Below, in pieces: positions 18,369-27,872 of a stretch of DNA of 64,000 nucleotides. The notes under the pieces are model-generated. The model did not search any database, was not told the DNA's origin, and saw only the letters and a list, made by a program, of their open reading frames with translations. Source of the stretch: Bacteroidetes bacterium UBA4416 (GTDB taxonomy: Bacteria > Bacteroidota > Bacteroidia > B-17B0 > Aurantibacillaceae); the NCBI GenBank assembly GCA_002390745.1, contig DGQK01000012.1, positions 62,001 through 126,000 on the forward strand, written 5' to 3'. Within the stretch, counting starts at the first letter, position 1; each line of letters begins with the position of its first letter. The position numbers and the translations under genes were made by a program.

Positions 18369-20387
18369 ATGAGAATTCTATTGCTGTGTTGGGTACTGTT
18401 GTTTTTTAGTACAGCCCATGCCCAGACGGGTCTTCAGCCTGATCCGCCCCAGCAGCAAAAGCCCGATTCGATCTGTTACATTTACCTGAAAGCGCAAAGC
18501 GATACAGCCCGGCTGAAAGCGCTGATGGCTCTCACGGATGCCTATGACGATCTGAATGATTTTAAGAACGTCCGTCTTTACAATGGGTTGAAAGCAAAGC
18601 TCGCCCGAAAGCTTAAAGCTTCACCCGAGCCGAGGATCGCGCTTCTTGGCGTGCAGGGCGAGGCCTCGTATTTTTTTCAGCTGGGAAGTGTGTCCAAGGA
18701 TCAGGGAAACTCACGGCAGGCCCTCAGTTATTTTTTTCATTCCCTCGAGCTGTACCGGGCCACCGGGGATGAGCTGCAAGAGGCGGTTCTTCTGTCGCAT
18801 ATCGCTTCTACCTATTCTATGATGGGCAATTACAGCGAGTCGCTTCTCTACTGCTTCAAATCCCTGAAAAAAAAGGAGAAGCTGGGAGATCTGGCGCAGG
18901 TGGCCGGGGAGCTCAATAATATCGGCGCCATCTACTGCGACATCCGGAGCTATTCCAAAGCCTTGCTGTATATGAACAGGGCCAAGGACATCAGCGAAAA
19001 ACAGAAAGACAGAAAATCCACGGCGCTCTATATGGGAAATATCGGGCACTGCTACCAGCTTCTTTGCGATTCGGCCTTTGAGGTCAATAACATCAGCCTT
19101 TCACTGAAGCTACAGAACAAAGCCCTCAGCTATTATTTCGCTGCACTGAAAATGTCGGAAGAAGTATCTGACATCGACAATGCAGCCATTTGCCTGGAAA
19201 ACATCGGGATCATTTATTCCAACGTGTATGATTATAAAAAAGCCCTGCCCTACCTGTTGAATGCTTTCGGACTCTACCAGGAACTGGGCCTGAAAGCCGA
19301 GCAATCCTATTGCCTGGTGATGCTGGGGGAGGCATACCGCGGCACAGGACAGATGCAGAAAGCCGAAGCCTCTTATGCGAAGGCCATTGAGCTTGCCGCA
19401 CAAACCCATTCCAACTATTACATGATGGAGGCAAATCTCGGGAACAGCGAGTTTTATGAAAAGACCAGGCGCCCGGCACGGGCTCTGAAATATTACAGAG
19501 ATTATGTAGCCAACAAGGACAGTATTTTTAACAACGAAAAAACCAAAGCCCTGGCCCGTACGGAATTGAATTACGAATTCGAAAAAAAAGAGGCGGCCAT
19601 CAAATTTGAAAACGGAAAAAGAGTGTACCAGCTGGAAGCCGTCAACAGGCAAAACAGGCAATGGCTTCTCTTTTTCATCGTGCTCATCGTGTTGGTGCTG
19701 ATTGTATTGTTTTCTGTGAAGAGGGCCTATGATAATAAAAAGAAGCTGACTCTGCTGCTGGCTGCTGAGGACCAAAGGAAGGACGTACTCCTGCAGGAGG
19801 TCCATCACCGCATCAATAACAACCTGCAGATCATTTCCAGCCTCCTGACCCTGCAGGCCAATAATGCGGAAGATGAAAAGCTCTCGGAATACCTGCAGCA
19901 GAGCCAGAACAGGATCCAGTCCCTGTCGTCCATGCACGAGCTTCTGTATGATACAAACTCGCCCCTGCACCTCGACATGAAAGAATACCTTTCCAGGGCG
20001 CTCGATTTTCACCGTGAGGTTGCGGCATCCATGCCAATACCCGTTGCCATACATGAGCATGTGCAGGCGGTGAAGTTCCCGATGAAGCTGGCGGTTCCGT
20101 TGGCGCTGATCATCAACGAGCTGGTCACTAATTCCCTGAAGTATGCGTTTGCCGGAAGAACAGAAGGGCAGATTGATGTAAGCCTTGGGAAGCAGGAAGG
20201 AGATACATGGCTGGTGACGGTATCAGACAATGGCAGGGGGCTTCCGGAAGAGGGAGGAGGCCGTAAAGACAGCCTGGGATTGAAACTGGTCCATATCATG
20301 ACCCGGCAGATCAAAGGAACACTTGTTTCGGAAAATAAAGGCGGCGCCCGTTTCAGCCTTTTATTTGAATTGGAAGTAAAACGATAA
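18369..20387 (+). CDS. TPR-containing HisKA_2 sensor histidine kinase
   Basis: A 672-residue membrane sensor. Signal peptide at 1-19 (MRILLLCWVLLFFSTAHAQ), a periplasmic stretch of about five TPR repeats (70-390), a membrane helix (QWLLFFIVLIVLVLIVLF, ~435-455), then a HisKA_2 phosphoacceptor helix with EVHHRINNNLQ (His480 likely phosphorylated), and a HATPase_c domain with the N box INELVTNSLKYAF and G box VSDNGRGLPEEG. The ATG at 18369 precedes the signal peptide; a TTG 27 bases upstream is in frame but unlikely. It is a tandem duplicate of the next kinase, and both precede one LytTR regulator. The TPR domain may sense peptides or protein partners (inference). Confidence 0.88.
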   Translation: MRILLLCWVLLFFSTAHAQTGLQPDPPQQQKPDSICYIYLKAQSDTARLKALMALTDAYDDLNDFKNVRLYNGLKAKLARKLKASPEPRIALLGVQGEASYFFQLGSVSKDQGNSRQALSYFFHSLELYRATGDELQEAVLLSHIASTYSMMGNYSESLLYCFKSLKKKEKLGDLAQVAGELNNIGAIYCDIRSYSKALLYMNRAKDISEKQKDRKSTALYMGNIGHCYQLLCDSAFEVNNISLSLKLQNKALSYYFAALKMSEEVSDIDNAAICLENIGIIYSNVYDYKKALPYLLNAFGLYQELGLKAEQSYCLVMLGEAYRGTGQMQKAEASYAKAIELAAQTHSNYYMMEANLGNSEFYEKTRRPARALKYYRDYVANKDSIFNNEKTKALARTELNYEFEKKEAAIKFENGKRVYQLEAVNRQNRQWLLFFIVLIVLVLIVLFSVKRAYDNKKKLTLLLAAEDQRKDVLLQEVHHRINNNLQIISSLLTLQANNAEDEKLSEYLQQSQNRIQSLSSMHELLYDTNSPLHLDMKEYLSRALDFHREVAASMPIPVAIHEHVQAVKFPMKLAVPLALIINELVTNSLKYAFAGRTEGQIDVSLGKQEGDTWLVTVSDNGRGLPEEGGGRKDSLGLKLVHIMTRQIKGTLVSENKGGARFSLLFELEVKR

Positions 20388-20390
20388 CTC

Positions 20391-22250
20391 ATGAAGCTAA
20401 TCATTGGCAGAAAATATACTCTTTCAGGAATGGCCCGGGCCAATGGCTTTTGTATGCCCGGGAAGGCACGCTCGGGGAGCATGTTCCGGCTGCTGGCCTT
20501 GCTGTACCTGCTAAGTGCCGGCTTTATCGCAAAAGCGCAGCAAGATACTAACGCCGTATTGGAACTCCATAAGAAGATCAGGGGCTTTCAAATGAACGAC
20601 CAGGTAGACTCGGTGATGTATTACGAAACCCAGGCGCTTAAGATCTCGGAGAAGATCGGTTATGAATTCGGTAAAACACATGCACTCACGTCTTTCGGAT
20701 TGATCTACCGCATCAAAGGTGAATACTCCAAAGCCCTGGAGAATTTTTTTAAAGCCCTGGCAATTTACGAACACCGGAAAGACTCCTTTCACATCCTGGT
20801 GCAGATCAGCAATATTGCTTCGGTATATTATTTCCAGGGCGATTTGAAGAAAGCAAAAGCTACTTACCTTCAGGCCATCGTCCTAAGCCGCCGCATCGGC
20901 GACAGGCGCATCGAGTCGGACAACCTCTGTAACCTGGCCGGGGTGTATAATGAAGAAGGAGATTATGCCAATTCGGAGAAATGCCTCAATGATGCCCTGA
21001 AGATAGATCGAGACATGAAGAACGATATCGGTGTTACCCATGTGCTTGTGGACCTGGGGCAGCTTTACCTGAGCACAGGCGAATATAGAAAGGCACTGGA
21101 CTTTGCGAAAGAAGCATTGGCGCTTTCAGAAAAACTCGGTTACGGGGATGTGATCTCCATCTGCTACAAAACGATGGGGCAGGCCTGCTTTAAGATGAAA
21201 CAAAATGCGGATGCGGAAAGCTATTTTTTGAAAGCCCTGAAACTTTCAAGAGGAATGCACGACATGAATGATAAGATGCAGATAGAAGGAAATCTCAGCG
21301 ATTTTTACGAAGCTACCGGTAAGCCGGACAAAGCGCTTATGCATTATAAAAATTATATCCAGTACCGTGACAGCATGTATAACGAAGAGAATACCCGGAA
21401 GTCGGTAGAAACGGAAATGAATTACGAATTTGATAAAAAGCAGGCAGCCATCAGGTATGAAAATGACAAGCTTGTCTATCAGCTAGAGGCAGACAACAAG
21501 CTGCATAAGCAATGGCGTTTATTTTTTATCGTGGTTATCATGCTGACGCTTGTCGTGCTTTTCTTTGTGAAGCGGGCATACGATAATAAGAAGAAGCTGG
21601 CCACCTTGCTCGCAGCCGAAGACCAAAGGAAGGACGTATTGCTGCAGGAAGTGCATCACCGCATCAATAACAATCTGCAGATCATTTCCAGCCTCCTTAC
21701 CCTTCAGGCCAATACTGCGGAAAATGAAAAACTGACGGAATACCTTGTGCAGAGCCAGAACCGCATCCAGTCCTTATCTGCCATGCACGAGCTTCTCTAT
21801 GATACCAATTCGCCCCTGGATATCAACATGAAGGATTACCTGCATAAGATGCTCGATTTTCACCGTGATGTGGCGGGCTCTATGCCTATCCCGGTGACGA
21901 TAGAGGAGGAGGTGGCATCCGTATTTTTTCCGACGAAGCTGGCTGTTCCCCTGGCACTGATCATCAACGAGCTGGTTACCAACTCTCTTAAGTATGCCTT
22001 TGTAGGAAAAGAGAAGGGACGGGTGGACGTGACCCTTCGGAAAAGTCCGGGAGAAGAAGATAGCTGGGTAGTTACCGTATCGGACAACGGTAAGGGATTG
22101 CCCGCAGAAGGCGGCGCACGCAAAGACAGCCTGGGGCTTAAGCTGGTAAGCATCATGACGCGCCAGATCAAGGGAACATTCCTTTCAAAAAGTGATCAGG
22201 GAGCGATTTTTAGTCTTATCTTTAGCACGGACAAATACAGAAATGGTTAA
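20391..22250 (+). CDS. TPR-containing HisKA_2 sensor histidine kinase, tandem paralog
   Basis: A 619-residue sensor kinase built like its upstream neighbour: signal peptide, TPR repeats (~90-340), a membrane helix (LFFIVVIMLTLVVLFFV), HisKA_2 with EVHHRINNNLQ (His423 counting from the ATG at 20391) and HATPase_c with INELVTNSLKYAF and VSDNGKGLPAEGG. The cytoplasmic halves of the two kinases are far more alike than the TPR halves, as if input domains diverged while the output was conserved. The in-frame ATG at 20481 (MFRLLALLYLLSAGFIAKAQ) looks like the start of the signal peptide and may be the true start. The stop overlaps the regulator start (TAATG), so the pair is coupled. Confidence 0.87.
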   Translation: MKLIIGRKYTLSGMARANGFCMPGKARSGSMFRLLALLYLLSAGFIAKAQQDTNAVLELHKKIRGFQMNDQVDSVMYYETQALKISEKIGYEFGKTHALTSFGLIYRIKGEYSKALENFFKALAIYEHRKDSFHILVQISNIASVYYFQGDLKKAKATYLQAIVLSRRIGDRRIESDNLCNLAGVYNEEGDYANSEKCLNDALKIDRDMKNDIGVTHVLVDLGQLYLSTGEYRKALDFAKEALALSEKLGYGDVISICYKTMGQACFKMKQNADAESYFLKALKLSRGMHDMNDKMQIEGNLSDFYEATGKPDKALMHYKNYIQYRDSMYNEENTRKSVETEMNYEFDKKQAAIRYENDKLVYQLEADNKLHKQWRLFFIVVIMLTLVVLFFVKRAYDNKKKLATLLAAEDQRKDVLLQEVHHRINNNLQIISSLLTLQANTAENEKLTEYLVQSQNRIQSLSAMHELLYDTNSPLDINMKDYLHKMLDFHRDVAGSMPIPVTIEEEVASVFFPTKLAVPLALIINELVTNSLKYAFVGKEKGRVDVTLRKSPGEEDSWVVTVSDNGKGLPAEGGARKDSLGLKLVSIMTRQIKGTFLSKSDQGAIFSLIFSTDKYRNG

Positions 22251-22954
22251 TGAATTCGTCAAGATTTTTGGTTGTAGAAGATGAGCTCCTGATTGCTGAG
22301 ACAATTTCTGATTTTTTAAAAAAGGAAGGATGCCAGAATATTACCCTGGTGGAGTCTGTTGAAGAAGCTATAGAATATATCGAAGCCAACCAGGTTGATT
22401 TTGTGCTGACGGACATAGCACTTGGAAAAGACAAAACCGGGATCGACCTCGGGAATCTGCTTCATACCAGGTACAGGATTCCTTTTATCTACATCACCTC
22501 GCACGCGGATAAGACCATGATCGATAAGGCCAAGCATACCAGGCCGAATGCCTACATCGTCAAACCTTTTAAAAAAGAGGACCTGCTGGTGGCGATCGAG
22601 CTTGGGCTCTATAATTCCAAAAATACACCTGCCGTTTCCGACAGTGAAGAGCTGATTGTGAAAGAAGGCAGGGCAATGGTGCGCTTATACCATGCAACTA
22701 TTTTGTGGATAGAATCAGACGGGAATTACAGCACGATCCATTTGAAAGATGACAAACGCCGCGTCATTCGCCAATCCTTATCTGAATTGCAGGAGCAGTT
22801 GCCTGCAACCGGCTTTATCCGGATCCATAAATCTTACCTCGTCAACAAGGCGCATGTGATGGAGCTCAATACAAATTCTCTTATTGTTCAGAATTCGGAG
22901 CTGCCGATCGGGAGGGCTTATCAGGGAAATTTGTCCGGCTTTTTCAAAAAGTAA
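22250..22954 (+). CDS. LytTR-family response regulator
   Basis: A 234-residue two-component response regulator. Residues 1-120 form a receiver domain with acidic residues Glu10/Asp11, phosphoacceptor Asp55 in FVLTDIALG, the Thr/Ser switch in YITSHAD and Lys in YIVKPFKKED. Residues ~135-234 form a LytTR DNA-binding domain (IDGNYSTIH-like WIESDGNYSTIH, then FIRIHKSYLVN). Its ATG shares one base with the stop of the second kinase, so translation is coupled. It is presumably phosphorylated by either or both kinases; the target promoters are not evident. Confidence 0.92.
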   Translation: MNSSRFLVVEDELLIAETISDFLKKEGCQNITLVESVEEAIEYIEANQVDFVLTDIALGKDKTGIDLGNLLHTRYRIPFIYITSHADKTMIDKAKHTRPNAYIVKPFKKEDLLVAIELGLYNSKNTPAVSDSEELIVKEGRAMVRLYHATILWIESDGNYSTIHLKDDKRRVIRQSLSELQEQLPATGFIRIHKSYLVNKAHVMELNTNSLIVQNSELPIGRAYQGNLSGFFKK

Positions 22955-22989
22955 CCATAAAAGTACCCGGACAGAAATAGCCGTTTTTT

Positions 22990-23059
22990 TAGTTTTGCAT
23001 ACTTAAACACGTCGTTTGCCCCATTTTCTTATAAAAGTATACCAAAGCGCTTAATTTTG
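22990..23059 (+). promoter_or_regulatory. Candidate -7 elements upstream of the SprB-like gene
   Basis: Two exact matches to TAnnTTTG: TAGTTTTG at 22990-22997 and TAATTTTG at 23052-23059, the latter 28 bases before the ATG at 23088. Neither has a clear -33 TTG at the usual spacing, so this rests on the -7 element alone. Confidence 0.4.
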
Positions 23060-23087
23060 CAGGCAGAACCCGGATATCTGTTTGCCT

Positions 23088-26000
23088 ATGAGAAAAATCA
23101 TTACACTATTATTGCTTGTTTTATTTACGGAATCCATCATCGCGCAATGCGGTAATGGAAATACACTGGTCAGTGGGTTTCTTACCCCTGCCGGCGTAGG
23201 ACAAAGCAAATCGCTCACCTTCAATTCAGGGCAGTATGTTCTGGCTTATGTGCAGGGCGGCGCCAATTACCAGGTGAGCACCTGCGGTGGCAGCACCGGT
23301 GCCGGGCCTACTTACGATACACAGCTTACCATATATGCCGATGCCACAGGCGCTTTCCTGGCCTACAATGATGATTATTGCGGGGTGCAGTCTACCGTTA
23401 ATTTTACGCCTAACTTTTGCGGCTACGTGCGTGTGCTGCTTCACCAGTATTCCTGCAACGGTTCCAATCTGCCCTGGATGGTTACCATGACACAGAATAC
23501 GGCAGGCAGTATTCAAACCTATACGCTTCCGGCTACTGCTACGCAAACCAATGTTTCCTGCTTTGGAGCGGCAAACGGCATGGCGGAAGTGAGTGTCACC
23601 GGGTCGACAGGGCTTGTCCAGTACAGATGGGCGCCCTCGGGAGGAAGCAATGCGCGGGCTACAGGGCTTTCTCCGGGAGTGTATACCGTTACCGTTTCAG
23701 ATGCCGTCTGCCAGGGTACGAAACAGACCTACACCATAACAGAGCCCACGGCATTAACCGCTACCGGCTCCTCCACCAATATCAGCTGCTTCGGTGGTTC
23801 CAACGGATCGGCACAGGCCAGCGTATCCGGAGGTACGATGCCTTATACGTATACATGGGCTCCATCCGGTGGCAATGGCGCCACCGCGTCTGCATTAGCG
23901 CCCGGCAACTACACCTGCGCTATTACCGATGCCAACGGTTGTACCACTACTGTCAGTACGACGGTTTCCCAACCGGCCTCCGCAATAAGCTCCTCCACGG
24001 CTGTTGCCAATGCGTTGTGCTTTGGCGGAAGCACCGGCTCAGCTACAGTAACCGCCGCAGGCGGAACACCGGGCTATACCTACTTGTGGTCGACGGCGGC
24101 CACAACGCCCGTGATTACCGGGCAGACAGCCGGTGTAAAAACCGTGACGGTAACAGACGCCAATGGATGTACAACTACCAATACTGTTACCGTTTCTGAG
24201 CCGGCTACAGCAGTCAGCTCGTCCACGGCTGTGACGAATGCAGCCTGCTTCGGTGGAAGCACGGGATCAGCTACGGTTACTGCTTCAGGCGGAACACCGG
24301 GCTACACCTACCTGTGGTCGACGGCAGCTACAACGTCCGTGATCGCAGGACAGGCAGCCGGCGTAAGAACCGTGACGGTAACAGACGCCAACGGATGTAC
24401 AACTTCCAATACGGTCGCAATTTCCCAGCCAGCCACGGCAGTCAGCTTTTCTACGGCAGCCACCAATGTATTATGCTTTGGAGGAAGCACCGGCTCGGCA
24501 ACGGTAACGGCATCCGGCGGAACAGGTGCCTATACCTATTTATGGTCTACTGTCGCTACAACATCCGTGATTACCGGGCAGACAGCCGGTGTAAAAACCG
24601 TGACGGTGACCGATGCCAACGCCTGTACGGCTGTTAATTCAGTGAATATCGCGCAACCCGCCTCGGCATTAAGCACCACGACGGCAGTCGCCAATGTCTT
24701 ATGCTTTGGCAACAGCAGCGGTTCGGCCACAGTAACAGCATCGGGTGGAACAGCAGGCTACACCTATTTGTGGTCGACGGCGGCTACTACTTCCGTCATT
24801 TCCGGTCAGGCAGCCGGTGTGAAAACCGTAACGGTTACGGATGCCAATGGTTGCAGCCTTACGAGCAGCGTGACGATCGCCCAACCGGCAAGCGCAGTGA
24901 GTTCTTCCACGGCTGCCACCCATGTGCTCTGCTTCGGCAATAGCACCGCGGCAGCCACTGTTACAGCAACAGGCGGTACAGCCGGATATACCTACCTATG
25001 GTCGACGGGGGCTACAAGCGCGGTAATCACGGGGCAGACAGCCGGCGTGAAAACGGTAACCGTAAGCGATGCGAACGGGTGCACCACAACCAATACCGTA
25101 ACGATCACTCAGCCCGCTACCGGTATTACAACCGCTACAGCCGTTACCCATGTATTATGCTTTGGCGGAAGCACCGGCTCAGCTACCATAACGGCATCCG
25201 GCGGAACAGGTGCCTATGCCTATTTATGGTCGACCGCGGCTACTACGCCCGTGATTACAGGGCAAACAGCCGGTGTGAAAACCGTGACGGTAAGCGATGC
25301 CAATGGCTGTACATCTACCGGCTCTGTGACGATTACCCAACCCGCAACAGCGGTGAGCTCTTCCACCGCAGCTGTCAACGTCTTATGCTTCGGCAACAGC
25401 ACCGGCTCTGCCACAATAACAGCAACAGGTGGAACACCGGGATATACTTACCTCTGGTCGACTGCCGCCACCACATCTGTGATTACTGGGCAAACGGCCG
25501 GTGTGAAAACGGTGACGGTAACCGATGCCAATGCCTGCACCACAACGAATACCGTTGTCGTGACGCAGCCTGCCGCAGGTGTTGCAACTGCCACGGCAGC
25601 CCTGAATGTAGCCTGCTTCGGTAATAGCACGGGCTCGGCTACGGTAACCGCCTCCGGCGGAACAGGGGCTTACAGCTATCTGTGGTCGACCGCGGCCACA
25701 ACGTCTGTGATCACCGGACAAACAGCCGGCGTGAAAACTGTGACGGTAAGCGATGCGAACGGATGCACCTCACTCAACAGCGTAAGCATCACACAACCCG
25801 CGGCAGCCCTGAGCGCTACGCAAACCCAGACAAACATCACTTGCGTCATCAACGGCAGGGCAGCAGTATCGGCCAGCGGGGGCACGCTGCCTTACACCTA
25901 TACCTGGGTGCCTTCCGGCGGCAACGCAGCCACATCGGCCACGCTTAGCGCCGGAAGCTATACCTGCACGACACAGGATGCCAATAACTGTACCTTCAAC

Positions 26001-27833
26001 AACGTTTTCACCATCACCGCCAACACAGTGGCTCCTGTGGTTGCCGTAAGCGGAAGCACGGCTGTCTGTAACGGCGCTAATGCGGTTTTAGCAGCCAGCG
26101 GTGCCAATAGCTATTCCTGGAGCACAGGCGCTACAACGGCCAGCATTACCGTGAACCCATCTGCTACAACTGTGTATTCGGTCACAGGAACCACGACGGC
26201 CAACGGCTGTACGGCCTCGGTGACGCATACGCTCACAGTGAACCCTAATCCAACGGTTACGGCAACGGCAGCCAGCACGATCATTTGCTCAACACAAAGC
26301 ACCACCTTAACTGCCGGCGGCGCTACGACCTATACCTGGAGCACAGGCAGCAACGCGGCCAGCATAGTGATCACGCCCACGGCAACAACAAGCTATACGT
26401 TGAACGGAAGCAATCCTACCGGCTGCGCGGGTAGCGCGGGTATTTCCATCACCGTGGTGAACACACCGACAGTAACGGCCGTGAGCAGCAGCACGGCGAT
26501 TTGCGCAGGTGCCAGCGCCACCTTAACGGCCGGCGGCGCCAGCACATACAGCTGGAGCACAGGTGCAACCACAAACAGCATTGTGGTAAGCCCGGTAGCC
26601 GGCACCACGTATTCCGTGAACGGTATGGTAACTGCGGGCTGCAACAGCAATGCCACGGTGAGCCTTGCCGTGAATGCCAATCCAACGGTAAGCATTGCCG
26701 CAAGCTCAGCTTCCGTATGCCCGGGGCAGACAGCCACACTGACAGCCAGCGGCGCTTCTTCGTATACCTGGAGCAACGGCAGCAATGCAGCCAGCATCAC
26801 TTCAGTCCCGGTTGTAGCCACAGGATATACAGTAACAGGGTCCAATGCAGCAGGCTGCAGAAATACGGCGACTCAAACCATCGGCCTTTTCCCGGCTCCG
26901 GCTATTAACCTGATCAATATCGGCAGCCCGAGCACGTCGGTTTGTGCAGGCTCCAGTGCCACCCTGGTTGCAAGCGGTGTGAATACCTATACCTGGAGCA
27001 CAGGCTCCAACAACGCAAGCCTCATCATTACACCGGCCATCACTACCACTTACTCGGTAAACGGAACCGACCTGAACGGCTGCGCGGCCTCCGGCTCTAT
27101 TACCATTGGCATCAATGCCACGCCCACCGTGTCGGCCGTAGCAAGCAGTACGGGAATCTGCGCTGGCTTCAGCGCTACGCTCAGCGCCGCGGGGGCTTCT
27201 ACCTATGTGTGGAGCAATGGCTCAACAGGTCCGTCCATTACCGTGAATCCCTCCGGCACGGCCACCTATAGCGTGGCAGGAACAAATGCCGCAGGATGTG
27301 TATCAGGCGCTACCGTTGAAGTAACGGTTTATGCCAGCCCGGTTGTTTCCATCGGCGCCGATGCTGAGCTTGCTTCTGCCACAGGCTATCAGCTCAACCC
27401 AAGCCAGAGCGGGGCCGTGAGCTATACCTGGTCTCCGGCCACCTACCTGAGCAATACCAGCATTCTTAACCCGGTCACGACCCCTGAAAGCGATATCACC
27501 TATATCCTTACGGTAAGCTCAGCCAACGGATGCACAGCAAGCGACACGGTCATGATCAGGGTCCTGAGCGAGCTGATCATTGCCAACTACATGAGCCCTA
27601 ACGGCGATGGACAAAACGATACCTGGAAGGTCAGCGTGCCGGGCCTGATCAAAGACTACAGCGTTACGATCATCGACAGCTATGGCAAAACCGTTTTCTC
27701 TACAGGCAGCAATTACAACAATGAATTTGATGGCAAGCTGGGCGGAAAGGATCTTCCTGATGGCGCCTACTACTATTTCATCAAAGACGGAAACGCCATT
27801 AAATACAAAGGAAGCATTACCCTCACCAAATAA
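23088..27833 (+). CDS. SprB-like giant repetitive adhesin with type B (gliding-motility) sorting domain
   Basis: A 1581-residue secreted adhesin. The ATG at 23088 opens a signal peptide (RKIITLLLLVLFTESIIAQ); an in-frame TTG at 23082 adds two residues. An N-terminal Cys-containing domain (~20-150) is followed by 11 SprB-type repeats with the core CFG..GxAxV..GGT..YTYxWS; eight of them (repeats 3-10) are exactly 76 residues long. Six Ig-like Ser/Thr-rich repeats with (V/I)C.G..ATL.A.GA..Y.WS cores follow (~980-1440), then a type B C-terminal domain (MSPNGDGQNDTW ... DLPDGAYYYF, ~1495-1581). SprB-type proteins are T9SS-exported, carried along the cell surface and mediate gliding or adhesion. 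The SprF-like gene follows directly, as expected for type B cargo. Confidence 0.9.
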   Translation: MRKIITLLLLVLFTESIIAQCGNGNTLVSGFLTPAGVGQSKSLTFNSGQYVLAYVQGGANYQVSTCGGSTGAGPTYDTQLTIYADATGAFLAYNDDYCGVQSTVNFTPNFCGYVRVLLHQYSCNGSNLPWMVTMTQNTAGSIQTYTLPATATQTNVSCFGAANGMAEVSVTGSTGLVQYRWAPSGGSNARATGLSPGVYTVTVSDAVCQGTKQTYTITEPTALTATGSSTNISCFGGSNGSAQASVSGGTMPYTYTWAPSGGNGATASALAPGNYTCAITDANGCTTTVSTTVSQPASAISSSTAVANALCFGGSTGSATVTAAGGTPGYTYLWSTAATTPVITGQTAGVKTVTVTDANGCTTTNTVTVSEPATAVSSSTAVTNAACFGGSTGSATVTASGGTPGYTYLWSTAATTSVIAGQAAGVRTVTVTDANGCTTSNTVAISQPATAVSFSTAATNVLCFGGSTGSATVTASGGTGAYTYLWSTVATTSVITGQTAGVKTVTVTDANACTAVNSVNIAQPASALSTTTAVANVLCFGNSSGSATVTASGGTAGYTYLWSTAATTSVISGQAAGVKTVTVTDANGCSLTSSVTIAQPASAVSSSTAATHVLCFGNSTAAATVTATGGTAGYTYLWSTGATSAVITGQTAGVKTVTVSDANGCTTTNTVTITQPATGITTATAVTHVLCFGGSTGSATITASGGTGAYAYLWSTAATTPVITGQTAGVKTVTVSDANGCTSTGSVTITQPATAVSSSTAAVNVLCFGNSTGSATITATGGTPGYTYLWSTAATTSVITGQTAGVKTVTVTDANACTTTNTVVVTQPAAGVATATAALNVACFGNSTGSATVTASGGTGAYSYLWSTAATTSVITGQTAGVKTVTVSDANGCTSLNSVSITQPAAALSATQTQTNITCVINGRAAVSASGGTLPYTYTWVPSGGNAATSATLSAGSYTCTTQDANNCTFNNVFTITANTVAPVVAVSGSTAVCNGANAVLAASGANSYSWSTGATTASITVNPSATTVYSVTGTTTANGCTASVTHTLTVNPNPTVTATAASTIICSTQSTTLTAGGATTYTWSTGSNAASIVITPTATTSYTLNGSNPTGCAGSAGISITVVNTPTVTAVSSSTAICAGASATLTAGGASTYSWSTGATTNSIVVSPVAGTTYSVNGMVTAGCNSNATVSLAVNANPTVSIAASSASVCPGQTATLTASGASSYTWSNGSNAASITSVPVVATGYTVTGSNAAGCRNTATQTIGLFPAPAINLINIGSPSTSVCAGSSATLVASGVNTYTWSTGSNNASLIITPAITTTYSVNGTDLNGCAASGSITIGINATPTVSAVASSTGICAGFSATLSAAGASTYVWSNGSTGPSITVNPSGTATYSVAGTNAAGCVSGATVEVTVYASPVVSIGADAELASATGYQLNPSQSGAVSYTWSPATYLSNTSILNPVTTPESDITYILTVSSANGCTASDTVMIRVLSELIIANYMSPNGDGQNDTWKVSVPGLIKDYSVTIIDSYGKTVFSTGSNYNNEFDGKLGGKDLPDGAYYYFIKDGNAIKYKGSITLTK
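23970..25800 (+). repeat. Eight 228-bp tandem repeat units inside the SprB-like gene
   Basis: The TGC of the CFG motif recurs at 24018, 24246, 24474, 24702, 24930, 25158, 25386 and 25614, exactly 228 bases apart each time, giving eight in-frame units of 76 codons with no indel. Units differ by scattered substitutions, many synonymous. Array limits are approximate. Confidence 0.9.
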
Positions 27834-27872
27834 GAAATGCCCATTGCCTACAGCGCATTAAACCATACGACC

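Noticed and set aside
23970..25800. Possible CRISPR array because of regular periodicity
   Set aside because: The 228-base unit is far too long, lies in frame inside one gene and has no short repeat/unique spacer pattern.
24080..25885. A series of similar short minus-strand frames antisense to the adhesin repeats, each ~60 codons and reading much alike
   Set aside because: They repeat with the same 228-base period as the sense repeats and are simply the antisense translation of low-stop, GC-rich repeat units.
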